The notes: generated by a model from the sequence alone, not told the origin. Positions 48,504 through 59,134 are shown, counted from the stretch's first letter. The stretch: 64,000 bases of DNA from Craspedostauros australis (GCA_026770025.1 JAMXDE010000008.1:2914001-2978000), one strand, 5' to 3'. Program-made: numbers and translations.

Positions 48504-50138
48504 ATGAACCCAATCCTGCGTTTCATCCTGGCAATCCTCATCCCTTCGTTGCTGACCAGCAAGCTCCGGGCGTTGGGAAGGGTCAGTGGCACGAAAGATG
48601 CCGCGCCAACGTCGCAGAATGTGACGCAAACCAATGGGACGAGGACGACATCGGATGCAAACGATGGAATGCAGCATCACGATGATGAACACTCACGCAT
48701 CCTCTACCTGGTCGGAATCCACGACGAACGAACGATGGAGGATGCCGAGCAGTTGCTGCCTGCGATTCATCATCCAAGGAACATCATCTTGGTGCATATC
48801 GATGCCAAATTCGGGATCGACGACCGCTACCTCGATTCTTCGTTGCATCGCACCATTCAGCAATACAACAACGACGACGAGAGCGACGGCAGCGGACCAT
48901 CGCAAATCGAAGTGCACTCCATCTTTGATTGCGAATGGGGACAATGGTCGATGCTCGATCCGACGCTCTGGGCGATGGAGGTGGGCGTCACGCGATGGAA
49001 GGATCGATGGGATATCTTCATCAATTTGAGCGGTGATACGTATCCCGTCTACAACGTCGATGCTATGGCCACCATCTTATCATCACCGCCGATTGTCCAC
49101 ACCAACTTCGTCACATCTTCGTCGTGCGAAACTGGATTGCAGCCCACGCCCGTCGATCTGTTCCCGCCGAGTTGGCACAAGCGTGCTCATTACGATACGA
49201 ATCCGCCAGTTTTGACATGGGTCGACGACGATGGCACGGAGCATGAAGATGAGCATGTCACAATCCACTTTGGTTCACAATGGATGATCCTGCAACCTGA
49301 ACTTTGTCAGTACGTGTGGGATTCATTGCAGCGGTCCGACAGCTTTGCATGTCAGCTGCAAGCGTGGTTGGTGGGCACGCAAAAGCTGATGTCCGATGAA
49401 ACGTTTCTGCCCACCTTGTTGGTGTACAGCCCATACGCTGACACGTTGCCGAGAGTGGCCGAGACTACGCAGCACAGCAACGCCAATGACGATGATGAAG
49501 GTGTGGAGACATTGGCTGATCCAACCAACAGTTTGCCTACACCCGTGACTGCTGTACGATACGAACGAATGGACGAGCATACTCCATCCGCATTCGGAGT
49601 ATTACCCACTATGCAACGGTACGACGTCCCGCAATCCTTCGTCACATCCAACTTCGTTGCGCAAGTCAAACCATGGGGCCCGTACTTTCTGGGTGTCTAC
49701 GACCTCTCTCGCATCAAGTCATCAGGCGCATTGTTCGTGCGCAAGGTGTCGGCGCGCATGGATCACAATCTGTTGAATTTGCTGCCAGTTGCATCGCATC
49801 ATGAAATACCGGACATCTCGTGGCCGACAGAAGTGCAGATCATCGAAAAGCCGGATTGGGAGACCAAGTTGCGGCAGTGGAGAGAGCGTCTGCGACAGCA
49901 GCGACAACAGCAGCAACAACAGCAACAACAGCAACAACAGCGACAGAAAACACAAGAAGGAGAGGGTCAGAACAATGGACACGAGGATACGGCGCAAGAG
50001 GAAAGCAGTGACGATTCCAGCAGCGGTGATCACCGTACGTCTGTTGGAGATCCAGTTGATCATGAGAGTACGCCAGAAGCGGCGACGGTCATCACAACAG
50101 ATGAGATCGAAATAAATTCGGAAGACGAAGATTTGTAG
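48504..50138 (+). CDS. GT14-family glycosyltransferase (xylosyltransferase / core-2 branching type)
   Basis: 544 residues. A short hydrophobic N-terminus (MNPILRFILAILIPSLLTS) serves as signal peptide or anchor, placing the enzyme in the ER/Golgi lumen. The GT14 fold is visible in ILYLVGIHDE, the NIILVHIDAKFGIDDRY strand, VHSIFDCEWGQWSMLDPTLWAMEVG, and WDIFINLSGDTYPVYN, the segment that in family members reads as INLSGxDxP near the active site. Next comes IHFGSQWMILQPELCQYV, as in xylosyltransferases (hGSxWxxL). LMSDETFLPTLL carries the conserved S/P-D-E-x-F. The last 80 residues are Gln-rich (twelve or more consecutive Q) then acidic, unlike classical members. Donor and acceptor cannot be told from sequence; UDP-xylose or UDP-GlcNAc are the family options. 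Confidence 0.87.
   Translation: MNPILRFILAILIPSLLTSKLRALGRVSGTKDAAPTSQNVTQTNGTRTTSDANDGMQHHDDEHSRILYLVGIHDERTMEDAEQLLPAIHHPRNIILVHIDAKFGIDDRYLDSSLHRTIQQYNNDDESDGSGPSQIEVHSIFDCEWGQWSMLDPTLWAMEVGVTRWKDRWDIFINLSGDTYPVYNVDAMATILSSPPIVHTNFVTSSSCETGLQPTPVDLFPPSWHKRAHYDTNPPVLTWVDDDGTEHEDEHVTIHFGSQWMILQPELCQYVWDSLQRSDSFACQLQAWLVGTQKLMSDETFLPTLLVYSPYADTLPRVAETTQHSNANDDDEGVETLADPTNSLPTPVTAVRYERMDEHTPSAFGVLPTMQRYDVPQSFVTSNFVAQVKPWGPYFLGVYDLSRIKSSGALFVRKVSARMDHNLLNLLPVASHHEIPDISWPTEVQIIEKPDWETKLRQWRERLRQQRQQQQQQQQQQQQRQKTQEGEGQNNGHEDTAQEESSDDSSSGDHRTSVGDPVDHESTPEAATVITTDEIEINSEDEDL
49893..49950. repeat. (CAG/CAA)n tract encoding polyglutamine
   Basis: Mixed CAG and CAA codons give about 17 glutamines in two runs broken by an Arg, near the C-terminus of the GT14 protein. 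Confidence 0.85.
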
Positions 50139-50268
50139 ACGCATGTTCTTATCACTGGCACTCGAGGAAGTGTTCCAAAGCGTCAAGCCATGGTAAGACC
50201 CTGCGCAATCAGAATGGACGACTACTGCACCACACTCTGCTCTATTCGGTAACTTCTTCCATAACGCT

Positions 50269-53200
50269 TCATCCGTCGAACTCATACTCCTCATCGCTGC
50301 TTTCCACGTCACCATCATCATCGTTACCGTCACTGCCAGCTACGCTCTTCTCACTTTCCTCCTCGTCGCTTTCACGCAGCGAACCAACCGTCTCTTCGTC
50401 CGTGGATGCTGTGCCTTCGCCTGCTGCGACGCCATCTGATGAATGCCCATCGTCATCTTTTGCCATCCGTGATCCTGCTCTTGCTCCTACTTTTGTGTCT
50501 GCCTCTTTCTCTGCCATTGTTGACGTTAAGGACGATGGCGTTGGTAGATTCGCCACCTTGTGCACAAATGTCAACGGCAAATCTGGATTCTTGGCAACCG
50601 CCAACAGCGGAGCGTCGTTGAGCTGTTGCTCCAGCAACGACCCCGCACCGGAATAGTCCGGCCACCGATTGCCCACCTTGCGTTTCGTGTCGCAGGCGCA
50701 ATCTTCCTTCAGCGTGAAGCAATCCTGCAGTTCTTCACGCGTGAACAGCCGGGACGATGCCTTGGACGACGAATTCTTGCGCTTCGTCTTCTGATCGACA
50801 GTCAACTCCACGAGCTGGCCCTTCTGGACTTGACGTTGGTAGATGACTTCTTCTACCGTTCCCGCCGTGAAAAGGCGGTAGATGTAGCACTGCTTGGTCT
50901 GACCAGGACGGAAGATTCGCGCCATGGCCTGCTTGTCGGAGGATGGATTCCAGTCGGGATCCAGCATGATCAATCGGTTGGCGCGGATCAGATTGAGTCC
51001 GCACCCACCGGCCTTGCTGCTGAGCAAGAGCATGAAACTCGTCTTGGGGCTGGTCTTGGAGAACGTCGAGAGGATCTGGCTGCGCTTCACCATCTCTGTG
51101 CTACCATCCAGCCGCAATGTCTTCCAATCTGGATGCCTGATGCGGCAGACCTTGTCCTCGACGTAGGACAGTGCCATCGTGAAGTTCGACACCAGGACGA
51201 CCTTGTCATCAGGAGAAGTGGTTCGGATCTCGTCCAAGAGACGTTCCAGGATTTGCAGCTTCCCCGATTGACGCAACGCCTCCATGGCATCTTGTACCGC
51301 CTTCGTTTGTTCGATAGATGCGGCATCATCGTTGGGCATGTATTCGAAATTGCAGTCCTCGCTGGTGACGCGGCTTGATTTGCGTCGCTTTGCTTTGGCG
51401 CGTGATTTTGCGGTGTTGCTATCCACTTGATCTTCCTGAGACTGCTTGGACTGCACGAGGGATGGATGAAGGCAAATCTTGCGCAAGTTCATCAACGTCG
51501 TCAATGCGTCTGCTGTCACTCCTTTGGTGGATTCCGACGACTGCGACATGCCGGCAGCCAGCTGTTTGTACACATCGCACTGTGCTTTGGTCGGTTTGCA
51601 AAACAGCAGCAGCTCGTGGCGCGGTGGTAGAAGATCGTACAGGATGTCTTTCTGCAACCGACGCAGCACGAAGGTGGAGAGGATGCGTTCCAGCAGCTTC
51701 GCTTGCTGCGCGCCGTATTGACGCTCGGCGGGAGTTGCATTCTTCGTTGCAGCGATGGCAATGGGGCGTTCCACGTACTTGCGGAAAGTCGATGTGTAGG
51801 CGTTCCCCAAGATGCCAGGGCAGACGAAGTTGGACAGAGTGTAAAGATCGCACAGAACGTTCTGGATGGGTGTTGCCGTCACGAGAAGCCGGCGCTGGGT
51901 TGGTATGGACTCCAACGCCTTGAACGTCGCCGTTCCCGACTTTTTCTTGAGGACGTGGCCTTCGTCTAGCACCAGCAGGGACAGCGGGAGCTTGGCAAGC
52001 GGTTCGAGGAAGGTGCTGATACCGCGACGCACCATTTCGTACGATATGATCATGATCTGCACGTTGCGCTGGTTGGAGGCTTGGACGAAGGACTTCATCT
52101 GCTGCTGCACCATCTGCGTGCTGCCTGGCGTGATGGTACATCGCTTGGGAAAAGAAGCCTTGCCGATCCACTTGTCAAACTCGTCCGACCAATTGTGCAC
52201 CAGGGCGGAGGGGCAGATGATCATGAACCTCGAGGTCTTGCGATCCTGACGGAACAATGCGCAGATGAGCGTGATCGTCATGAGGGTCTTGCCAAGGCCC
52301 ATCTCGTCGGCAAGGATGGCGCCCTGTATCTGCTTTGGTATGCTCGTTGAATGATCATTCCTTCCATGGCCATTGCCATTGTCGTCGTTGTCTTCTTCGG
52401 CATCGAAGAGCCAGGATGTGCTCATCGACGCGCCGGCATCCATGGAGGCCAGAAGTTGCCGAGGAGTCAATCTCGGCTGAGTGAGGCAGTTCCAGAGAAA
52501 GTTGACGCCTTGAATCTGGTACGGACGTAGCGCGCTGTTGATGGACGCTGGAATACTCATGGCGGCGTCCGTAGCTGTATGGGAGACCTTGGATAGTGGC
52601 GACATTGGCGACCCTATGACACGTGATGGACGCGTTCGTGTTGGCGTGGACATGCCTGATGATGCCATGGCGACAGATTTTGTTGTTGCTGTTGCTGTAG
52701 TTGCTGCTGAAGATGATGACGATCTTGCCAGAATGCCTCGTGGTTTCTTGCGCGGTGGTGTGGAAAGCACGACACTGTCCGTATCCTGCGGCGTGCATGT
52801 AGGCGTAACAGTCGGAACGGCACTGGATTTGGATGTAGCCGTTGGTGTGAATGTTGCTCCACTCCTGCTCGTGCTTGTCGCTGCGCCCGTTTTCGTGATG
52901 ATTTGATTGCGCTTGATGGGTGGCACGAACTTACGGATGGGGGCGCCAGAGAGCGACCGTCTGTTGATCAATCCTTTCGGAACGAAGGAGCTGCTGCTGG
53001 ATCCCATGAACTTCGGTGTTGGCTGCGTGACAGTACCATCTTCGTTTTGTTCGTCGCCGTCTTCGCTATCGTCACACCCGTCATCGCCGTTGGGGCTGCC
53101 GTCAGAGATGCCTCTCTTACCAGTATTGATGCTTGTGGTTGCTGTAGGTTTTGGACCGGGTGGTGTGAGCTTGTTGGTGGATATACGAAGAGAGTTGGAT

Positions 53201-53709
53201 GCAAGTTTCCCAACCACCAACTTGCCGCCATTTCGGTGACGCAACACCGTGTTCGTTTTCTTCCCCGATGTTGGCTTGAGGCTGCCACCGACGCCGCGCT
53301 TCCCTAACACCATCTTCCTCCCCACGATGATCCGTTGCTGATGCGTGGTTGGTGTCTTGCTCGCAACGGCCGCAGCTGGCTCTTTCTGGCAAGATGCACT
53401 CGCCCTCGATGGCATGCATGACACGATCTCCACCTCGTATGGTCCGACCTGAACGATGTCATCATCGCTCAGGGCACCCTGTTTGCACAGCTCCACGGCG
53501 CGGCCATGGAACGCGGCGCCATTGGACAGGGCCTTGACGGAAGTTCCGCTTGCACCGTTGCCGTCGTCATTGTCGTCCTCGTTGATGATGGCAGTGCTGG
53601 TCTTGGGGATGATGAAGAGGTAGCCATCCAGCTTGTGCACGCCCTTGGACTTGTGCTTCTTGTTCTTGCGCTTGTAGTACAGAACCTCATACTTTTGGAA
53701 TGAGCTCAT
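50269..53709 (-). CDS. RAD54B: RAD54B/Rdh54-type SNF2 DNA translocase
   Basis: 1,146 residues, one exon, ATG at 53709. RAD54-family motors remodel Rad51/Dmc1 filaments and drive strand exchange in homologous recombination. The N-terminal 100 residues (YEVLYYKRKNKKHKSKGVHKLDGYLF ... DDDIVQVGPYEVEIVSC) match the small beta domain (DUF2439/ZGRF1-like) found at the start of RAD54B and Rdh54 but not RAD54. A disordered Ser/Thr-rich region runs to about 380. The SNF2 motor follows: IQGAILADEMGLGKTLMT (Walker A near residue 470), FMIICPSALVHNW, LLVLDEGHVLKKK (DEGH near 583) and LLVTATPIQN. The C-terminal helicase half has LRLDGSTEMVKRSQIL, SSKAGGCGLNLIRANRLIMLDPDWNP and QAMARIFRPGQTKQCYIYRL. The last 90 residues are acidic. 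Convergent with GT14 (130 bp gap), divergent from UBE3C. Confidence 0.92.
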   Translation of the reverse strand: MSSFQKYEVLYYKRKNKKHKSKGVHKLDGYLFIIPKTSTAIINEDDNDDGNGASGTSVKALSNGAAFHGRAVELCKQGALSDDDIVQVGPYEVEIVSCMPSRASASCQKEPAAAVASKTPTTHQQRIIVGRKMVLGKRGVGGSLKPTSGKKTNTVLRHRNGGKLVVGKLASNSLRISTNKLTPPGPKPTATTSINTGKRGISDGSPNGDDGCDDSEDGDEQNEDGTVTQPTPKFMGSSSSSFVPKGLINRRSLSGAPIRKFVPPIKRNQIITKTGAATSTSRSGATFTPTATSKSSAVPTVTPTCTPQDTDSVVLSTPPRKKPRGILARSSSSSAATTATATTKSVAMASSGMSTPTRTRPSRVIGSPMSPLSKVSHTATDAAMSIPASINSALRPYQIQGVNFLWNCLTQPRLTPRQLLASMDAGASMSTSWLFDAEEDNDDNGNGHGRNDHSTSIPKQIQGAILADEMGLGKTLMTITLICALFRQDRKTSRFMIICPSALVHNWSDEFDKWIGKASFPKRCTITPGSTQMVQQQMKSFVQASNQRNVQIMIISYEMVRRGISTFLEPLAKLPLSLLVLDEGHVLKKKSGTATFKALESIPTQRRLLVTATPIQNVLCDLYTLSNFVCPGILGNAYTSTFRKYVERPIAIAATKNATPAERQYGAQQAKLLERILSTFVLRRLQKDILYDLLPPRHELLLFCKPTKAQCDVYKQLAAGMSQSSESTKGVTADALTTLMNLRKICLHPSLVQSKQSQEDQVDSNTAKSRAKAKRRKSSRVTSEDCNFEYMPNDDAASIEQTKAVQDAMEALRQSGKLQILERLLDEIRTTSPDDKVVLVSNFTMALSYVEDKVCRIRHPDWKTLRLDGSTEMVKRSQILSTFSKTSPKTSFMLLLSSKAGGCGLNLIRANRLIMLDPDWNPSSDKQAMARIFRPGQTKQCYIYRLFTAGTVEEVIYQRQVQKGQLVELTVDQKTKRKNSSSKASSRLFTREELQDCFTLKEDCACDTKRKVGNRWPDYSGAGSLLEQQLNDAPLLAVAKNPDLPLTFVHKVANLPTPSSLTSTMAEKEADTKVGARAGSRMAKDDDGHSSDGVAAGEGTASTDEETVGSLRESDEEESEKSVAGSDGNDDDGDVESSDEEYEFDG

Positions 53710-54601
53710 GATAGTGTTGTGTCAAAGAGAAGAGTATAGTGTTGTTAGCATGCTACTCGTCGCACGAGTTCTCGCACGAATCTGGCGTCTGGTCTCAAGA
53801 GGAGAACAAGGACAAGGAGACGTGTTGTGATTGCTGCGTGTTTCTTGTTTGCTTCTTTGTTTGGTATGCTCTTGGTCCATGCACTCCAGGCAACCTCCTC
53901 GTGATTTGTGTGGTGGGTGCACATTGCGCGCCAAGTGTTGCCAGGGGATCATGTCTTTGTTGGTTGTTTTGCCTGTGATCACCACAGTTTGTTGGTAGTT
54001 GTCTCGGAGTGAAGTTTTCGAAATCCGCCAACAACATCAACACCAGCTGTTTCGTACGATACCAATCTAAGCAATATGTGGTACTTCGATAGACCTCATG
54101 TTGAGACAAGATTGTCAAAGAACGGCGAAGACACGAAAGAGGGAGAAAGATCACGAAAGAAGACAGCGACAACATCAACAACAACAACAACGTTGCCATC
54201 AACGCACAAGCCCCGCGAAAAATCATGGGAGAAGGCGTCCTCCATGTCTCGTGGTTGTTTCTCCTCTCTTTGCCGCACAACACGACCTCGTCTGGCGCCT
54301 CCCTCTCCTTCGTCACCTGAGAGAATCATAAAACAACACAACAAGTGACGAACAGTGTCGACGATCGACAACAGAGTATTGGTACTCCGTGGACATCAAG
54401 CAACCCGCTCCAACCGCAAATCTATCGCAATCATATTGTTGAGCACCCATTCGGCGAGCCCCGAGGACAGAAACGCTGGAGAAGCAGGTGGGGAAACCGC
54501 TCAGCTCTAGTCGTTCACCTCAACTCAGCTTCACTCAGCTTCACTCAACTTCACTCGACCCAACAACAATCCACGTAACATTACGAGCCTTCGCAGACAG
54601 G
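53710..54601. promoter_or_regulatory. Divergent promoter interval RAD54B / UBE3C-like
   Basis: About 890 bp between opposite start codons. Near 54500-54565 a CAACTCAGCTTCACTCAGCTTCACTCAACTTCACTC tandem of roughly 11-bp units sits just before the HECT start, probably in its 5' leader. No other element is certain. Confidence 0.45.
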
Positions 54602-57600
54602 ATGTTCGACGGCAACTTCCGTTCACGTCGTGAGGTCAACTTCAGCGGCGGGACGAGGCGCAACCGCAATGGCAACAACAGCAGGAATCGAAATGGCCGG
54701 CAGGCATCGTCGTCGTCCTCTTCTGCGGCGACGTCAACTTCCGCAACATCGCGGGGTAACACGCGTGAGAGCACCCTGCGCAATGCAACGGTGCAGCGCA
54801 AGCAGCGTCAGGAGCAGCAGCGCAAGGAACGCGCCTGCAGGCTTATTCAGAAGTCCTTTCGTGGGATGATGGCGCGCAGGAAGCTACTCCAAGCGCTGCA
54901 GGATCAGATTGGAACGCAATGCCAGAACAACGACGTTCTTGCTGCAACGACCAACATTTCCATTCAGCTAGTGTTGCTGCCTGCGCACCGCAGGCCGAGT
55001 GAGCGCACTACAGCTGAGATCGACCAGAAAAGGAAGGATCTCTTGCTACTGTTTGCGATGCTGGTGGCAAACACCATACCTCCAGCATCAGCTCCCACCG
55101 CAGCGGCAATGATGACTGCGACTATTGCTGCTTCCGCTACTGCCCTATCACCATCAGCCCAGCAATCCCAATGGTTCTCGCAAAAACGCATCGTGCACAC
55201 CGCCTTGCAGGAATTGCAATCCATGGCCAGTCCCAACACCTGCAACGCGGCCGGTCAGATCATCGATTCCACCGCACTGGAAAGTGTGCGCCGCGCGCTG
55301 TTCACCATCCCGAACTCCTTCTTCCAACGATGGTTGGCGGACGGTGCATCAGATATTCCTTCGCAACGAAGCGTCGATGTGCGGCTGTTCGTGGATGTGC
55401 TGGAATGCGCAAAGCGTCATTGGGACCAGGTCATCATTGCCCTGCAAACGGCCAAGAAATCGACTCTGCCCTCGTCGCAGCAACGGCAGATCACCGCGAT
55501 GTCCAAGCAGCTCTTTCAATGGTGCAATAGCATTCGTTGCCGTCTGCAACGAGGCCCGGGTGCCCACGCAACCACAGGCATGGACATATCTCCATCTTCG
55601 GTGTCATCGCACACGAACCTCTCAGCGATGCTCAGCGCGTGCATCGCCATCGTCTTCCTCACGACGACGTCAGAGGCAGCGTCGTCACCCAAAAGCAAGA
55701 CCGTCTGGATCAAACCTCTCTTGCTCAAGACGCTACTGCCGCAGTGTTTGCAGTCGGAGAACTACTACGAGGCCTTCGTGGAGGCCCTCGTCCCCGTCTT
55801 GACGCAAGTTGCAGCAGATGCATCCGGGCAACCAGCATCGTCACTAACACCGTCAACATTAGCAGCAACAAGCACCCCAACTGCAACGACACCCGGGTCA
55901 GCGGAATCTCCGCCGGTGTCCAACGACCAGCGAGTGCTGCTCACATTCGTCAGCAACCAAATGAGAGGCAACGAATCCAACATGCTCAACTACGCGCTTC
56001 ATCTCCTTCAATTACAAGGCGATGCGGTATCAAAGGTGAGCGCCAACGTAAGCGCCAACCCCAATTCCAGCGCAGCAGGTGACAATCAATCGAACATCAT
56101 GCCAGACGCAGGTATGCTGAAGCCGCATGCTCTGATCTACCTCCTCAACCATACCTTTCAGAAGGATCCGCAACTCGCATTCCTCACCTCGTTGGTGGTC
56201 CGCGGTCAGGATATTCGCAAGATCCTCAACATCCCCTCATTGAACGGCTCGTCTTCATCGATGTCCTCCAAGACAGGAGGTGACGCAATGGACACCATGG
56301 CAGACCATGACTTTTCGGACTCGGATGATGAAGACGATGACGAGGATCACATGAAGGACAGCACGGCGACTCAAGCCAAGAAGACGCGACGCTCGTCGTC
56401 TCGATATTCACGAAAGGACCTGTCGACTCTTCCCAAACTGGATCGCATGTATCAGAATGAAATCATCCAACTCCGGAATGCCATCAAGGCGGCTGCGGCG
56501 TCGAGTGCCATCAATCAACAGTTGCAAAACACTGTGGACATGGCCTGCGCCATCGGTCAAAACAGCAAGCAGTGGTTGAATTGGGGATTGCTGCTTTTGT
56601 CACCGTCATCGCCATCGTCAGTCGCACAGTCCATGGGCACAATCGCAAACACAAACGCGAATATGGATGCAAACACAGCGATTCAGGATGCGTACCTCGA
56701 TCTGATGGCCAAGCTGCTCCAAACCTGTACGGGTATACGCACCAACTCAAAGATGGCGGTTTCGTCCGCCTTCATGACACAGATAGGATTCTCGCGTCCG
56801 TACCTTCATCTTCTCTGGCAGAACGTGGCATTGCGATTGCAACACGTCGAACATCACGCCACTACCGCCAATCGGGAGCGGCGCGATGATGCGACAGACA
56901 AGGCATTTTCGGTGTTCAACGTGTTCTGCGATCTCTTCACGCATCATTTGATCGGCATCAGCGACGATGAATTCCTGAAGCTCTACACCGACGTCAAGGA
57001 GCAGAATGATGCATCAACGACGATCATGGCAAAGGACGTCGTCGTCCGACTGCGGGATGCCTTGCACCAGCTCTACTGGACGAAGCCGGTCCTGGTGACG
57101 GACGCCAAACTTGCGTGTCCCAACAACACGCGTTTCCGGCTCCTGCTGGCCGGAACCAAATTGTGGAATGCTCTGTACGAACGGTGGAATCGGCTGGTAC
57201 GCAATTCCTCCTTCTGCGAAGAATCCATGTGGTACTTTCCGTATCTGTCATCTCGAGACGGGCATGGCGCGCTGATGGCTTTGGGCATGCCCCCGGCCCC
57301 TGGCAGTGGCAACAATGGCGACGACGATGATGATGATGGCATGGATGGAATCGTTGGTGGTGGTCGTGGAGGAGGCAGAAACCAAAGTATCGGCAATCAT
57401 TATGATGATGGCTTCGACGACGCCGACGACGACGACGATGATGATGACAGCGACGCCATGGAGGTCGACGAGGATGGTGCACAAATCGAAGCAGCGACTG
57501 AGCAGGCAATGGACATTGCTGACAGCCAAGCGGATGCACTCGCAGGATCCTTCCGCGACCCAAAGATGGCACGCATCCTCACTTTCATCCCGCAGGCTAT

Positions 57601-59134
57601 TCCATTCGATCGACGCGTCAGGCTATTCCATTCCCTGCTCACGGCCGACAAGATCCGCACGCAGGATGACTCCGCAGAAGTTCGCGAGGTGATGATGGCC
57701 ATGATGAGAGGCGAGGAGAACGACGCGCTTGACGAATTGCGACATCAGGTGGCGATCCATCGCAGCGACCTGTACAAGGATTCGATGGACCAGCTGAATG
57801 AGCTTGGTCCCAAATTGAAGCGCAAGATCAAGGTGTCCTTCTACAACCAGCACGATCAGCTAGAGGCCGGGATTGACGGTGGCGGAGTGTTCAAGGAATT
57901 CCTTGATGATCTGATCAACGAGGCGTTTTTGGGCCATACTGGCAGCAAGGATCATGGTGAGAGCGCCGCCACGAGCGATCATGGCCAAGCAACAACCATG
58001 GATACGAATAGCAAAGATAGAGGATCGCGCTCGGGAGCATCAACGCGGTTGAGCCCACTCCGGAGACTGTTTTCGAGAGGCAATCGAAGATCAAGCCGTT
58101 CCGCGCCGGCCGCAGCTGCCGTAACCGCGGAGCAGCCCAAAAGCAAGGCACCGAAGCTGTTTGAGGTCACGCCGCTCCAGACGCTGTCCGTCAAGTCGAA
58201 CACAACGGGCAACCTCCTCGTGCTGCAGCACTACGAGTTCCTGGGCCGTGTGCTGGGCAAGGCGGTGTACGAATCCATCCTGGTGGAACCGCAGTTCTGT
58301 CTGCCGTTCCTAAACCAGCTGCTCGGCAAGACGAATTCGGTGGAAGATCTGAAGAATTTTGATCCGGAGTACTACGAGAACCTCACGTCCTTGCGGAAGC
58401 TATCTGCTGCAGACATCGAGAGTGCAGGCCTGACCTTCGAACTGACTATTGGTGACAGTGGCGACAACAACATGCCGTCCTCGGGACAAGCTGCGGGTGG
58501 ATCATCGGGCAGCACTGACCCGTACGCTTCCCTCACCTCCAAGATGCAGACCATCGAACTGGTGCCCGGCGGGCGTGACAAGGCTGTGACGAAGCAGAAT
58601 GTCATCCAGTACATCCATCTGGTGGCACACTACCGACTGAACATCCAGGCGTACCACCAAACGCGCGCATTCCTGCGAGGATTCCGCGACCTCATCCCCG
58701 CCTCCTGGGTTCGATTGTTTTCCGCCAACGAGTTGCAAAAGCTGATCGGCGGCGACGATTCCATCCGCGGCATTGACGTTGCCGCGTTGAAACGATCGAT
58801 GCAGTATGCCGGGGGGTACCATCCATCTCAACCAGTCGTGCACGACTTTTGGGACCTGCTGCAAAACGACTTCACGCCAGATCAGCAAAAGAAGTTCTTG
58901 AAGTTCATGACCTCGTGCTCGCGTCAGCCTTTGCTTGGATTCGGGTCACTGGAACCGGCACCGTGCATCCAACAGATTCGATTACCGGAAGGGGCGGACA
59001 AAGAGCAAAGCCGGTTGCCGACCAGCGCCACATGTTTCAACCTGCTGAAGTTGCCTAACTATGGGAGCAAGAACCTCCTCCGCAAGAAGTTGCTTGCGGC
59101 CATCGAATCGGGAGCGGGCTTTGAGCTCACGTGA
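54602..59134 (+). CDS. UBE3C: UBE3C/Hul5-type HECT E3 ubiquitin ligase with IQ motif
   Basis: 1,510 residues from ATG 54602; this start gives MFDGNFRSRREVNFSGGTRR, matching the conserved UBE3C beginning. Hul5/UBE3C extends ubiquitin chains on proteasome-bound and misfolded substrates. An IQ motif follows near residues 75-100 (CRLIQKSFRGMMARRKLL), as in animal UBE3C. The middle 900 residues are helical with Ala/Thr-rich inserts and two acidic tracts (DSDDEDDDEDH and a long Asp run near 57310-57475). The HECT domain occupies roughly the last 440 residues: IKVSFYNQHDQLEAGIDGGG, then an insert of about 90 Ser/Arg-rich residues, LGRVLGKAVYESILVEPQFC, LVPGGRDKAVTKQNVIQYI and the catalytic Cys1478 in TSATCFNLLKLPNYG. 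It ends AGFELT, the usual UBE3C tail. Confidence 0.95.
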   Translation: MFDGNFRSRREVNFSGGTRRNRNGNNSRNRNGRQASSSSSSAATSTSATSRGNTRESTLRNATVQRKQRQEQQRKERACRLIQKSFRGMMARRKLLQALQDQIGTQCQNNDVLAATTNISIQLVLLPAHRRPSERTTAEIDQKRKDLLLLFAMLVANTIPPASAPTAAAMMTATIAASATALSPSAQQSQWFSQKRIVHTALQELQSMASPNTCNAAGQIIDSTALESVRRALFTIPNSFFQRWLADGASDIPSQRSVDVRLFVDVLECAKRHWDQVIIALQTAKKSTLPSSQQRQITAMSKQLFQWCNSIRCRLQRGPGAHATTGMDISPSSVSSHTNLSAMLSACIAIVFLTTTSEAASSPKSKTVWIKPLLLKTLLPQCLQSENYYEAFVEALVPVLTQVAADASGQPASSLTPSTLAATSTPTATTPGSAESPPVSNDQRVLLTFVSNQMRGNESNMLNYALHLLQLQGDAVSKVSANVSANPNSSAAGDNQSNIMPDAGMLKPHALIYLLNHTFQKDPQLAFLTSLVVRGQDIRKILNIPSLNGSSSSMSSKTGGDAMDTMADHDFSDSDDEDDDEDHMKDSTATQAKKTRRSSSRYSRKDLSTLPKLDRMYQNEIIQLRNAIKAAAASSAINQQLQNTVDMACAIGQNSKQWLNWGLLLLSPSSPSSVAQSMGTIANTNANMDANTAIQDAYLDLMAKLLQTCTGIRTNSKMAVSSAFMTQIGFSRPYLHLLWQNVALRLQHVEHHATTANRERRDDATDKAFSVFNVFCDLFTHHLIGISDDEFLKLYTDVKEQNDASTTIMAKDVVVRLRDALHQLYWTKPVLVTDAKLACPNNTRFRLLLAGTKLWNALYERWNRLVRNSSFCEESMWYFPYLSSRDGHGALMALGMPPAPGSGNNGDDDDDDGMDGIVGGGRGGGRNQSIGNHYDDGFDDADDDDDDDDSDAMEVDEDGAQIEAATEQAMDIADSQADALAGSFRDPKMARILTFIPQAIPFDRRVRLFHSLLTADKIRTQDDSAEVREVMMAMMRGEENDALDELRHQVAIHRSDLYKDSMDQLNELGPKLKRKIKVSFYNQHDQLEAGIDGGGVFKEFLDDLINEAFLGHTGSKDHGESAATSDHGQATTMDTNSKDRGSRSGASTRLSPLRRLFSRGNRRSSRSAPAAAAVTAEQPKSKAPKLFEVTPLQTLSVKSNTTGNLLVLQHYEFLGRVLGKAVYESILVEPQFCLPFLNQLLGKTNSVEDLKNFDPEYYENLTSLRKLSAADIESAGLTFELTIGDSGDNNMPSSGQAAGGSSGSTDPYASLTSKMQTIELVPGGRDKAVTKQNVIQYIHLVAHYRLNIQAYHQTRAFLRGFRDLIPASWVRLFSANELQKLIGGDDSIRGIDVAALKRSMQYAGGYHPSQPVVHDFWDLLQNDFTPDQQKKFLKFMTSCSRQPLLGFGSLEPAPCIQQIRLPEGADKEQSRLPTSATCFNLLKLPNYGSKNLLRKKLLAAIESGAGFELT

